64,000 bases of DNA from Bifidobacterium sp. ESL0800 (GTDB taxonomy: Bacteria > Actinomycetota > Actinomycetes > Actinomycetales > Bifidobacteriaceae): the NCBI RefSeq assembly GCF_029395355.1, contig NZ_CP113913.1:1612001-1676000 (forward strand). Direction: 5' to 3'. Positions 54,529 to 62,799 of this stretch are shown in pieces. The notes beneath the pieces were generated by a model. The model was not told the DNA's origin, did no database searches, and saw only the letters and a list, made by a program, of their open reading frames with translations. Each line of letters starts with the position of its first letter. The first letter of the stretch is position 1. The position numbers were made by a program, and so were the translations under genes.

Positions 54529-55872
54529 TTACTCGCTCAGGGCCTCGATCATGTAGTTGTTGATCGTGGCCTTGACGCTCTCGAGGTGATCGGAGTGCGT
54601 GGAGGCGATAAGCTCGCTCTGCGGCCTGTCAATCGCATAGTCCTCGAGCGTGGCCAGTGTGGCCTTGCCGTCCTCGACGCTCTTGCCGATGCCGGAGTCG
54701 AAGGAGCTGTAGCGCTTCGAGACGAGATCCTCGATGTACTTGTCCTCGTGCATCTTCGCGGCGACCAGAAGGCCGGCGGCGAAGGAATCCATGCCCGCGA
54801 TGTGGGTACGGAACAGATCCTCGGCCTCGAAGGAGCTGCGGCGCGGCTTGGCGTCGAAGTTCAGGCCGCCGTGAGGGCCGATCTGGCCTTCGGCGAGGAC
54901 CTCCCACATCACTGCGGTGGTCTCGTAGAGGTCGGTCGGGAACTCGTCCATATCCCAGCCGATGAGCTTGTCGCCCTGGTTGGCGTCCAGCGAACCGAGC
55001 ACCCCCGCGTCGCGCGCCACACGGATCTCGTGCTGATAGGTGTGGGTGGCGAGGTTGGCGTGGTTGCCCTCGAGGTTCAGGCGGAACGTACCCATCAGGT
55101 CGTACTTCTGCAGGAAGGAGATGGCGGTGGAGGCATCGAAGTCATACTGCAGCATGCAGGGTTCCTTGGCCTTCGGCTCGATCAGGAACTGCGCGTTCAT
55201 GCCGATTTCCTTGGCGTAGTCCACGCACATGTGGAAGAACTTGGCCATGTGGTCCTTTTCGCGGGCCATGTCGGTGTTCCAGAGGTTTTCGTAGCCTTCA
55301 CGGCCGCCCCAGAAGACGTAGTTCTCGGCGCCGAGACGCTTGCCGATCTCGAGGCTGTGCTTGAGCTGAGCGCCGGAATAGGCGAAGATGTCGGCGAACG
55401 GCGAAGTTGAGGCGCCGTCGACGAAGCGCGGGTTGGTGAAGAGCGATGAGGTGTTCCACAGCAGCTTGATGCCGGTGGCCTTCATGTTCTCTTCGATCTT
55501 GTCGACGACACGATCGAGGTTAGCGTTGGTCTCGCGCAGGGTGTCGCCTTCCGGCGCCAGGTCGCGGTCATGGAAGGCGAAGTACTCGACGCCGAGCTTC
55601 TGGAAAAGCTCGAAGGCGTAATCGACCTTGGCGAGCGACTGGTCCATCGGATCGCTGTACTTGTAATACGGACGATGGGCGGTGCCGTCGCCGAACGGAT
55701 CGACGAGCTGCTGGTCGAAGGTGTGCCACCAAGCCACGGCGAAGCGCAGCCAGTCCTTCATCTTCTTGCCCGCCACCACACGGTCGGCGTCATAATAATG
55801 GAAACCAAGCTCTTCCTTGACTCCCTTGTCGTGTCCGACGTACGGAATTTTGTCTACATCCCACAACCCCAT
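54529..55872 (-). CDS. xylA: Xylose isomerase
   Basis: This 447-residue class II xylose isomerase converts D-xylose to D-xylulose. Catalytic His101 and Asp104 are in [15 protein letters not shown]-type ligands in [10 protein letters not shown], and [13 protein letters not shown] and GSLDANQGD hold further metal ligands. Length and motifs are typical. The ATG at 55872 follows AAAGGAG. It stands alone without xylB. It links pentose released by the neighbouring glycosidases to central metabolism, at least for xylose-containing glycans. Confidence 0.96.
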   Translation of the reverse strand: MGLWDVDKIPYVGHDKGVKEELGFHYYDADRVVAGKKMKDWLRFAVAWWHTFDQQLVDPFGDGTAHRPYYKYSDPMDQSLAKVDYAFELFQKLGVEYFAFHDRDLAPEGDTLRETNANLDRVVDKIEENMKATGIKLLWNTSSLFTNPRFVDGASTSPFADIFAYSGAQLKHSLEIGKRLGAENYVFWGGREGYENLWNTDMAREKDHMAKFFHMCVDYAKEIGMNAQFLIEPKAKEPCMLQYDFDASTAISFLQKYDLMGTFRLNLEGNHANLATHTYQHEIRVARDAGVLGSLDANQGDKLIGWDMDEFPTDLYETTAVMWEVLAEGQIGPHGGLNFDAKPRRSSFEAEDLFRTHIAGMDSFAAGLLVAAKMHEDKYIEDLVSKRYSSFDSGIGKSVEDGKATLATLEDYAIDRPQSELIASTHSDHLESVKATINNYMIEALSE

Positions 55873-56257
55873 AGGTTGCTCCTTTGCACACGTGCCGTCG
55901 TTGCAGACGACATTGGTTAATTCGTTTCACTTACATCGTAGGTCACGGAACCGCATTATGTCAAATCATTTAATTATATTCGCGACAAAAGTTTCAACTC
56001 TTTCAAAAGCATCGTTTCATGAGGGAGAACGTGCGCCGATAACCGCCCAGGCAGGGCCGTCAAGAACAACGTGTTCGCGCATTTAGACGAGTAAGGGCAG
56101 AACAAAACCACCGATACACCAATAACATACGATTTGCCGCCTGCGGATGCAACCACAGACGGCAAATCGTTACTTCACCATCTCTTCGCGTTTATCAGGA
56201 TTTCGTGAATGAAGCTATATTCGTAAGTCTCCACTCCCGACCATTTCGTCTTCAAGG
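55873..56257. other. Spacer upstream of xylA
   Basis: This 385-bp region contains the xylA promoter area (CATCGTAGG near 55935 is a weak LacI-type half site) and, at 56130-56169, the stem-loop that ends the secreted-protein gene. No other gene was seen. Confidence 0.4.
56130..56169 (-). terminator. Stem-loop after the small secreted protein gene
   Basis: Arms CGATTTGCCG (56130-56139) and CGGCAAATCG (56160-56169) pair over 10 bp, 89 bp past the stop of the gene on the minus strand. Confidence 0.55.
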
Positions 56258-56785
56258 TCAATCGATGTGCTCCGTTACTGTTCCTTCCATCTTAGGAAGG
56301 AATGGCACGCCGCTTCCATCCGTTCCACCTTCAAAAGTAATCGTCGTACTTCCCTCCATCTTAGGAATGGATGGAAGCACATTACTTCCATCCGTTCCGT
56401 CTTCAAGAGCAATCGACACCCGTGGCGGATCAGATTTCCCGTTATTGTCAAACATCTGTACCGCGGTCCCGCCACCACAACCAAGTAGTCCCGTCTGGAA
56501 TTCCGTCGTCTGAGGCTCACTATCCGGCTTCTGATCATCGTAAAGAGTCATTTTGCCCTTCATCGGATGGCTATCAGCACACGTCGGATTGGAGAACATG
56601 GCCGTAACCGAATGATCGGCATGACGCTGTACCTCAATATGGATATTGTCCACCTGTATGGTGACCGGCGCCTCGTCTTTCGCTTCCGCAGCGTAGGCGG
56701 TGGACGGTCCGGCCAATGCCAAGCACGCCATCATGGCCACGGACGCGGACATCGCACCCAAAATCTTTTTGTTGTTACGCATCAT
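56258..56785 (-). CDS. Small secreted protein with C-terminal repeats
   Basis: This 175-residue protein has a clear signal peptide (MMRNNKKILGAMSASVAMMA, cleavage near AYA-AEAK), a beta-rich middle (VTIQVDNIHIEVQRHADHSV), two cysteines (70 and 103) that could pair, and two near repeats of the form GTDGS-V-PKMEG at about residues 128-145 and 152-168. No membrane anchor or sorting motif follows, so it is probably secreted. The ATG at 56785 follows GAGGAG. Function unknown; not recognised in any named family. Confidence 0.6.
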   Translation of the reverse strand: MMRNNKKILGAMSASVAMMACLALAGPSTAYAAEAKDEAPVTIQVDNIHIEVQRHADHSVTAMFSNPTCADSHPMKGKMTLYDDQKPDSEPQTTEFQTGLLGCGGGTAVQMFDNNGKSDPPRVSIALEDGTDGSNVLPSIPKMEGSTTITFEGGTDGSGVPFLPKMEGTVTEHID

Positions 56786-56883
56786 GCCACGCTCCTCACC
56801 ATTGAATCGGACCACATACCACGTGTATGACACATTATAATCCATCTTCGCCTTGCACACAACATTCATTTCAGAGAATGGGC

Positions 56884-59214
56884 TCAGACCGTGCGCAACT
56901 CGCCTTTGACCTTGAGGGTCACCGGGTCGCCGGAAAGGCGGCGGACCGAGACTTCGCCGTGGGTGACATTGACGACCAGACGCGAGCCGTGGACGGTGAG
57001 CCTGTAGGTGAGGCTCCCCCAATCCCTGGGCAGGTGCGGGTCGATCGAAAACTCTTCGCCGCCGGAATCGCGCAGGCCGCCGAAGCCGGCGACCGCCGAC
57101 ATCCACACACCGCCGGCCGAAGCCAGATGAATGCCGTCGGACGTGTTGCTGTGCAGGTTGGCCACGTCGGCGTAGAGGGACTCGAGGAAGTACTGCATCG
57201 CCAGGTCACCATACCCGACCTCAGCGGCGAGGATGCACTGGGAAGCCGCGGAAAGCGAGGAATCGCCGGTGGTCAGCGGGTCGTAGAAGTCGAAATCGCG
57301 CCGTTTGACATCGAGCCCGAATTGCGAGGAAAGCAGGTAAAGCGCCAATACCGTGTCCGTCTGTTTCAAGACGCGACGGCGATAGATCACCATCGGATGA
57401 TAGTGCAGGAGCAGCGGGCGCTCGGTGTCGTGCTCGAAATCCCAGGTCTCGCGGCGCATGATGTCGTCGTCCTGAAGATGGATGCCGAGCTTTTTGTCAT
57501 ACGGCAATTTCATCAGTTCGGCAATCTCGCGCCAGCGCATCGATTCGCCGGGCTTGATCGAAAGGCGCTGGACCACGGCGTTGAGTTCCTCGCCTTCCAG
57601 CGATTCCAAGGCGTCCGCGGCCTTGCGCAGGTTGAATTGCGCCATGACGTTGGTGTAATAGTTGTCGTCCACCAGGGCGGTGTATTCGTCCGGCCCGGTG
57701 ACGTTGTTGATATGGAAGGTGCCGTCCCAGCCCATATAGCCCAGGCTCGCCCACATCCTCGCGGTCTCGACCAGAATGTCGATGCCTTCGCTCGCCAAAA
57801 ACTCATGGTCGCCGGTCACCGCGACATACTGGCAGACGGCGTAGGCGATGTCCGCGTCGATATGGTACTGGGCGGTTCCGGCCTCGAAGAAGGCCGAGGC
57901 CTCCTCGCCGTTGATGCCGCGCCACGGGAAGAGCCCGCCTTCCATGCTCATGATCCGGGCGCGCTTGCGGGCCGCCGGCAACATGCGGAAACGGTAGGAC
58001 AGAATGTCGCGGGCCCGCGCCGGGTTGGTATAAATCAGGAAGGGGGCGATATAGGTTTCAGTGTCCCAGAAATAATGGCCGGAATAGCCGGTACCGCTCA
58101 GCCCCTTCGCCGACACGCCGTTGGGGACGGTGGCCGTCGCTTGCGCGAGCTCGAAAAGCTCCCAGCGCAAGGTCTGCCGAAGCCGCCCATCTCCACCGTC
58201 ATCGATTTCGACGTCCGACTCCTGCCAGAAACGGCTCAGCCATGCACGCTGTTGCTCCTGCAGCGCTTCGAAGCCTTGCGCGACGGCCCAGTTCAGGGTT
58301 TGCGCGCAGAGCCTGATGAGTTCGACGGAATTCTGGGTTTCGATGGTGGAGACCTGCAGGCCCTCATCGATTCCGATAGGATTTATCCGATATGTATTGT
58401 AAGCGGCGTAACGCAGCACCCGCTTCTCGCCGCCGTCTGGCACGGCGACGTCGAAGACGGCAGGGACCATCTCGCCGTCAATCTGCTGGCAGAAGCCGAC
58501 GCCCATCGTCAGCTCGGAATGCAGGCAATGGAAAGCGCCGAAACTCTCGTCGGCCACGCCTCGCGAAATGGCATCGACCTCGAGCTTGCGCAGGCCACCG
58601 TCGGCAATCAGGTCGGCCTTGCGCGGATCGACGTCTCGCGAAACCACCGGCTGGTCAGTGTTCATCTTGCCTTCGACGTGGACGTTCAGGGCACGTCCGC
58701 GGGCCTTGAACGTCAGCGCCGTGGCCATAAGGTCGGCACGGAACAGGCAGACCATGGTGACGATATCGACTTCGAGGCTTACCCCATCATCAATGTCATA
58801 CACATACGAACGCGTCGCGGTGCCGTCCTTGAAATCGAGGCTCTGCGAGACCTGCTGCGCCTTGCCTAGCTCCTTGCCGTCGACACAGAACTTGAAATCG
58901 ACCGTATCGGGCACCCCTTGCACGACCTGCCCCACGCGGGCGAAACCGTAGGCTTCCTCTGCATGACGGATGGCAAACGTCTCATGGAAACCGCTCAGGA
59001 ACGTTCCGGAGCCGAGATTTCGCGGCGCATTGGCCTCGCCGCGCACACCGATGGTGCCGTTGGAGAGAGAAAACAGCGTCGCGCTTTCGGCGCTCGGCTC
59101 ACCGTATTCGGTGAATCTCCACGGGTCGATGGGGTAACGGCGAGCATCGAGCGGGTCATCTTGCAAATCCAGTTTCCGAATCTCGTTACTGTCCAACGCT
59201 TCCTCCAACATCAT
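56884..59214 (-). CDS. GH65-family glycoside phosphorylase/hydrolase
   Basis: This 776-residue enzyme has the GH65 layout: an N-terminal beta-sandwich, a linker helix and an alpha6/alpha6 barrel, with GHYFWDTETYIAPF (about 379-392), the general acid Glu510 in VTGPDEYTAL and TSDGIHLASAGGVW near 700. Members phosphorolyse or hydrolyse alpha-glucosyl disaccharides such as maltose, trehalose, kojibiose or nigerose. Which disaccharide is used here cannot be read from the motifs. The double ATG at 59211-59214 has GGCAGGCGAG upstream; a start at 59250 is less likely. It follows the GH172 gene in the same orientation with a 208-bp gap containing hairpins. Confidence 0.87.
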   Translation of the reverse strand: MMLEEALDSNEIRKLDLQDDPLDARRYPIDPWRFTEYGEPSAESATLFSLSNGTIGVRGEANAPRNLGSGTFLSGFHETFAIRHAEEAYGFARVGQVVQGVPDTVDFKFCVDGKELGKAQQVSQSLDFKDGTATRSYVYDIDDGVSLEVDIVTMVCLFRADLMATALTFKARGRALNVHVEGKMNTDQPVVSRDVDPRKADLIADGGLRKLEVDAISRGVADESFGAFHCLHSELTMGVGFCQQIDGEMVPAVFDVAVPDGGEKRVLRYAAYNTYRINPIGIDEGLQVSTIETQNSVELIRLCAQTLNWAVAQGFEALQEQQRAWLSRFWQESDVEIDDGGDGRLRQTLRWELFELAQATATVPNGVSAKGLSGTGYSGHYFWDTETYIAPFLIYTNPARARDILSYRFRMLPAARKRARIMSMEGGLFPWRGINGEEASAFFEAGTAQYHIDADIAYAVCQYVAVTGDHEFLASEGIDILVETARMWASLGYMGWDGTFHINNVTGPDEYTALVDDNYYTNVMAQFNLRKAADALESLEGEELNAVVQRLSIKPGESMRWREIAELMKLPYDKKLGIHLQDDDIMRRETWDFEHDTERPLLLHYHPMVIYRRRVLKQTDTVLALYLLSSQFGLDVKRRDFDFYDPLTTGDSSLSAASQCILAAEVGYGDLAMQYFLESLYADVANLHSNTSDGIHLASAGGVWMSAVAGFGGLRDSGGEEFSIDPHLPRDWGSLTYRLTVHGSRLVVNVTHGEVSVRRLSGDPVTLKVKGELRTV

Positions 59215-59356
59215 CTCGCCTGCCGGATGTCGCCTGACGACATCGCCCATGGCCCGCAGGCTCTGTGCACATCCGGCCGTCTAAATCTCACCATCGCATA
59301 GACAACCAATACACCTTTACTGTTGGAAAGCATACTCCAAACGCAGTAATGAAACA

Positions 59357-59378
59357 GCTCGCAAAACACCGTGCGAGC
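59357..59378 (-). terminator. Stem-loop between GH172 and GH65 genes
   Basis: Arms GCTCGCA (59357-59363) and TGCGAGC (59372-59378) with an 8-nt loop, located in the 208-bp gap. Another inverted repeat lies just beyond at 59410-59448. Confidence 0.5.
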
Positions 59379-59409
59379 ATTAATAAAAACTCTTTGAAGA
59401 ATGAGAAGC

Positions 59410-59448
59410 TTGACGCTGTTAGTGACACCTATATATAGGTCGCGTCAA
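59410..59448. repeat. Nested palindrome after the GH172 gene
   Basis: TTGACGC (59410-59416) and GCGTCAA (59442-59448) flank a perfect 14-bp palindrome ACCTATATATAGGT (59427-59440). It begins 10 bp past the GH172 stop on the minus strand, so it may help end or stabilise that message, or be a protein-binding site. Confidence 0.5.
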
Positions 59449-59458
59449 TCTCACAAGC

Positions 59459-60628
59459 TCACCGCGGCTGGCGGAAATGGCGGTCGCCGATCGACGGGAA
59501 TGGGGTGTGCGGTTCGCGCTGGTACCAATAAGCGACGCTGGCCACATCGTCCGAGCGCTCGAAAAGCCCGGCCTCGTCGGTGCCGATCTGCTGAAGGGTC
59601 ACGCGCAGATCACGGTCGAAATAAATCGGATCGGGGATGTGCCAGCGGTAGAGGCCGCGGGTAACGGGCGTCGCCTGATCCCAATAGTCGCTTTCGCGGC
59701 CGACCAGACTCTGCGAGCGGAACGGGAAGCCGACGAACGGGGCACAATAGGTCTGCTCGCGGAATTCACCGCAACTTCCCGTGCCGGCGTTGTCGCTGCC
59801 GTCGCCGAACGCCCCGAAGCTCCAAGCCCCGCCGAAATAATCCTCGGTGCCGGTGGAGGTCACGGTCGGGTAATCGGTGTCGCCGTCAAGGTAGAACTTG
59901 ACCTCGCCTTCGCCCCACCAACGGCTTTCCAGTGCCGTCAACGCGATGTAGGTGCCGATATAGGTGCCCTGGCCGCGTACGCCGTCGAGAATCGTATAGT
60001 CATGCTGTTCCTGCGTGACCCGCTCGCGATGCCATCGGGCGTGGAAACGCATCGCGTCGTCCGGCAGTGCGTCGTATTCGGTGTAATCGATCTGATAGAA
60101 GAAGGAAGGCACGTCCTCGTTATGGTCGCTGCGCAACACGATTTTCGCGTGCTCGAAAGGCATGGCGAAGTAGCAGTTGAAACCGCGGTTGGGCGCGACT
60201 ATGACGGGCATGGAATTGACAAGGCAGCCCTGGGCATGGCCGCAGCAGAAGAAGTCGCCAATCGGGCAGAGAATGGACGGGCTTTCCTCACCGTCCCAAT
60301 AGAACTCGAGAACGAGGTTGCGCAGCACGTTCGGGCCGGTGGGCGAGGTCTTGTCGGTTACGGTCATCCAGATATGGCGAATCACGCCCGGGCCGTCGAC
60401 GTCCATCAGCGTCACCGATTCGCCGGCCGGCACAGTGCCGAGGCAGGGAGTCCCTTTGCGCGAGGGGCCGAGTTTGCTGGCGGTCTGCGCCGCGACCCCC
60501 TTGCCGCCGGTCGGATTCTCCGCATTGATGCACCGCGAGCGCCCGCGCGACGCCACAGAGAGCCCATCCATCATGCCGAGCCCATAGCCTCCAAATCCTC
60601 GGGCCGCTTCTGCCTGTACAACGTTCAT
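59459..60628 (-). CDS. GH172 (DUF2961) glycosidase-like protein
   Basis: This 389-residue protein shows the DUF2961 pattern, now GH172: DVDGPGVIRHIWMTV at about 76-90, EFYWDGEESPSI, MPFEHAKIVLRSD, GEGEVKFYLDGD (about 239-250) and TSTGTEDYFGGAW (about 257-269). Known members act on alpha-linked fructofuranosides (the Bifidobacterium dentium alpha-fructofuranosidase) or on D-arabinofuranosides of mycobacterial arabinan. The Glu residues in GEGE and TGTED are the likely catalytic pair. It is cytoplasmic. The ATG at 60628 follows AAAGGCAAG. It lies downstream of an importer and upstream of GH65. Confidence 0.85.
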   Translation of the reverse strand: MNVVQAEAARGFGGYGLGMMDGLSVASRGRSRCINAENPTGGKGVAAQTASKLGPSRKGTPCLGTVPAGESVTLMDVDGPGVIRHIWMTVTDKTSPTGPNVLRNLVLEFYWDGEESPSILCPIGDFFCCGHAQGCLVNSMPVIVAPNRGFNCYFAMPFEHAKIVLRSDHNEDVPSFFYQIDYTEYDALPDDAMRFHARWHRERVTQEQHDYTILDGVRGQGTYIGTYIALTALESRWWGEGEVKFYLDGDTDYPTVTSTGTEDYFGGAWSFGAFGDGSDNAGTGSCGEFREQTYCAPFVGFPFRSQSLVGRESDYWDQATPVTRGLYRWHIPDPIYFDRDLRVTLQQIGTDEAGLFERSDDVASVAYWYQREPHTPFPSIGDRHFRQPR

Positions 60629-60776
60629 TGAACTTGCCTTTCCGTTTTATTAACTATTATTCTCACTGCCACAAATAACGCCAAACCCAAAGAAGCCCGA
60701 TTCCGCCAGATTGAGCTGTTTAACCACTTCCAGCGACTTCAATCCGGCGAAATTAAGCTCAATTACATCCAATCGT

Positions 60777-61667
60777 CTACTTCACCGCGCCGGCGACAAT
60801 GCCTTGGTTGAGCTTGCGCTGGAAGATGATATAGAAGACAATGGTGGGAATGACGCTCAGCAACGACGCCGAAGCCAAGGTCGTCGCATCCATGGTGTTC
60901 TGGCCCTGCAACGTGGCAAGAGCGAGCGGCACCGTCTGCACGCTGTCATCCATAAGGAACGCCATCGGAATCATGTATTCGTTCCAAGTCCACACAAAGA
61001 AGAAGACGAACAGCACGCTGATCGTGGACCAGGAAATCGGCAGTACGACTCGGGTGAGGGTCTGCCATCTCGAAGCCCCATCGAGAGTGGCCGCCTCGAG
61101 AATCGCCTCCGGGAACGTTCCGTACACCGCCGAGAGCAGGTACGTCCCGTAAGCGCTCTGTATTACAGTAAAGATGATGATCATCGATAGCTGGGTGTTG
61201 TACAGCCCGCACTTCTTGAACATGGTGTACAGGGGATACAGCAGGGCCTCCTGCGGCATCATATTGGCAAGCATGATGAGCAAAACGATCCAGCGGTTGC
61301 CCTTTACCCGCCCGATGCCCAGAGCAAAGGAATTGAGAACGGAAAGCGCGACCCCGAGCACGGCCACCACCAGAGAGATGACCAAGCTGTTGAGGAACTT
61401 GATCGGAAATCGACTGTTGTTCCAGAACAGGATTATGCCGCTCATTGTGGGGTGGGACGGCAAAGTGAGAGGGCCGGTGGCATTGTAGTCGCTGATGCTC
61501 TTGAAGGCGTTCATCGTCAGGATGACCAAGGGGCTCAACATGACGATGGCCCCGGCAACGAGCACTATCAAGGCAAGCCAATCGCCCCAAGTCCTGATGT
61601 GCTTGGCTTTTACGTTCTTACGCTTTGAATGCGATTCCGAAACAGGTTGAATTGATGTTGCTGACAT
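60777..61667 (-). CDS. CUT1 sugar ABC transporter permease (MalG type, locus 3)
   Basis: This 296-residue permease has six helices, the EAA loop ILEAATLDGASRWQTLTRVV (about 193-212) and the C-terminal NQGIVAGAVK of the MalG type. It starts 13 bp after the upstream permease. No ATPase gene follows; GH172 comes next. Confidence 0.93.
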   Translation of the reverse strand: MSATSIQPVSESHSKRKNVKAKHIRTWGDWLALIVLVAGAIVMLSPLVILTMNAFKSISDYNATGPLTLPSHPTMSGIILFWNNSRFPIKFLNSLVISLVVAVLGVALSVLNSFALGIGRVKGNRWIVLLIMLANMMPQEALLYPLYTMFKKCGLYNTQLSMIIIFTVIQSAYGTYLLSAVYGTFPEAILEAATLDGASRWQTLTRVVLPISWSTISVLFVFFFVWTWNEYMIPMAFLMDDSVQTVPLALATLQGQNTMDATTLASASLLSVIPTIVFYIIFQRKLNQGIVAGAVK

Positions 61668-61680
61668 TTCGACCCCTTTC

Positions 61681-62619
61681 CTAATCCATGTTCTTTTCGA
61701 CGTGACCTTGGATAATCGTGAACACCACCGAGAAAACGATGATGACGACGGTCAGGGAAGTGGAAATGGCGGCACCATATCCGACTTGGTGAATCTGGAA
61801 GAATTGATTGTACGAATAGTACGAAGGCACGATGGTCGTGGTGCCAGGCCCGCCTTTGGTCAGCAGATAGACCGGGCCGAACGTCTTCAGAGCGCCGATG
61901 GTCGCGGTGAGGATGACCACCAACAATTCCGGCATGATCGACGGCAAGGTGACCACCCTGAATTTCTGCCACCAATTCGCGCCGTCAAGCCCCGCGGCTT
62001 CGTAAAGCTCCGGGTCGACGCGCTGCAAGCCCGACATGAAGATGACAATCGGGTAACCGAGCTGAATCCAGATGAGGATGGCCATCAAGCTGGGCAGTGC
62101 GCTCTTGGGGCTGCCAAGCCAGTTGCTTTGCAGGGACGCCAAACCGATCTTCGTCAGCAACGCGTTGAATGCTCCGTCGTCAGGACGGAATATCCATCCC
62201 ATGATGATCGAAGCGACGGCGACAGGCAGCAGTTGCGGAAGGTAGTACAAGGCACGGATGAGCGAAGCTATCTTGGAACCGAATTTCTTTTGAATGACAT
62301 CGGTCAGAAGAGACGAGATCAACAGACCCAGAATGGTCGGAATAATCACAATGGCGACGATGATCCAGAACGAGTTGCGGAACGACTTCCAAAACATTTC
62401 GTCCCTGAACAACCTCGCCCAATTGCTGCCACCGATAAAACGAACCGGCCCGACACCACGCCAACGGGTAAAGCTGAGGACGACATTCCATATCGCCGGC
62501 ACGACGATGATGACAGTCAGACTGATAAGCCCCAAAAGCAGATACGGAATGAATTTTGAGGACTTGTCGCCAGGCAATCTGGAGTATGAGACCCTTTTGG
62601 TCTTCTTGCGTTGAGACAT
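61681..62619 (-). CDS. CUT1 sugar ABC transporter permease (MalF type, locus 3)
   Basis: This 312-residue permease has six helices, the first at about 24-45, and the EAA loop LYEAAGLDGANWWQKFRVVT (about 206-225). It is separated from the binding-protein gene by a stem-loop and from the next permease by 13 bp. AAGGAGGC precedes its ATG. Confidence 0.93.
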   Translation of the reverse strand: MSQRKKTKRVSYSRLPGDKSSKFIPYLLLGLISLTVIIVVPAIWNVVLSFTRWRGVGPVRFIGGSNWARLFRDEMFWKSFRNSFWIIVAIVIIPTILGLLISSLLTDVIQKKFGSKIASLIRALYYLPQLLPVAVASIIMGWIFRPDDGAFNALLTKIGLASLQSNWLGSPKSALPSLMAILIWIQLGYPIVIFMSGLQRVDPELYEAAGLDGANWWQKFRVVTLPSIMPELLVVILTATIGALKTFGPVYLLTKGGPGTTTIVPSYYSYNQFFQIHQVGYGAAISTSLTVVIIVFSVVFTIIQGHVEKNMD

Positions 62620-62705
62620 ATATGCCTCCTTGGAATTAAAAACGGATAGCTAAGCGTTGAATCATCTTGCCTTGCCAATGCCATCAAGACGAGATGACGA
62701 TTTGA

Positions 62706-62761
62706 AGCCGGTCCATGGGTTCCCACACGTGGTGGCACCCATGGCATCCCATGGACCGGCT
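62706..62761 (-). terminator. Stem-loop between binding-protein and permease genes (locus 3)
   Basis: Perfect 14-bp arms (62706-62719 and 62748-62761) enclose a smaller CCACACGTGG-type stem. It lies in the gap between the binding-protein stop and the permease start, like those of loci 1 and 2. Confidence 0.7.
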
Positions 62762-62799
62762 AGAAACAGTAGAGGAAAGAAAGAACAATCAGCGGATCG

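Noticed and set aside
56827..58869. Open frame of 680 codons opposite the GH65 gene
   Set aside because: Antisense to a gene with full GH65 motifs; shadow frame.
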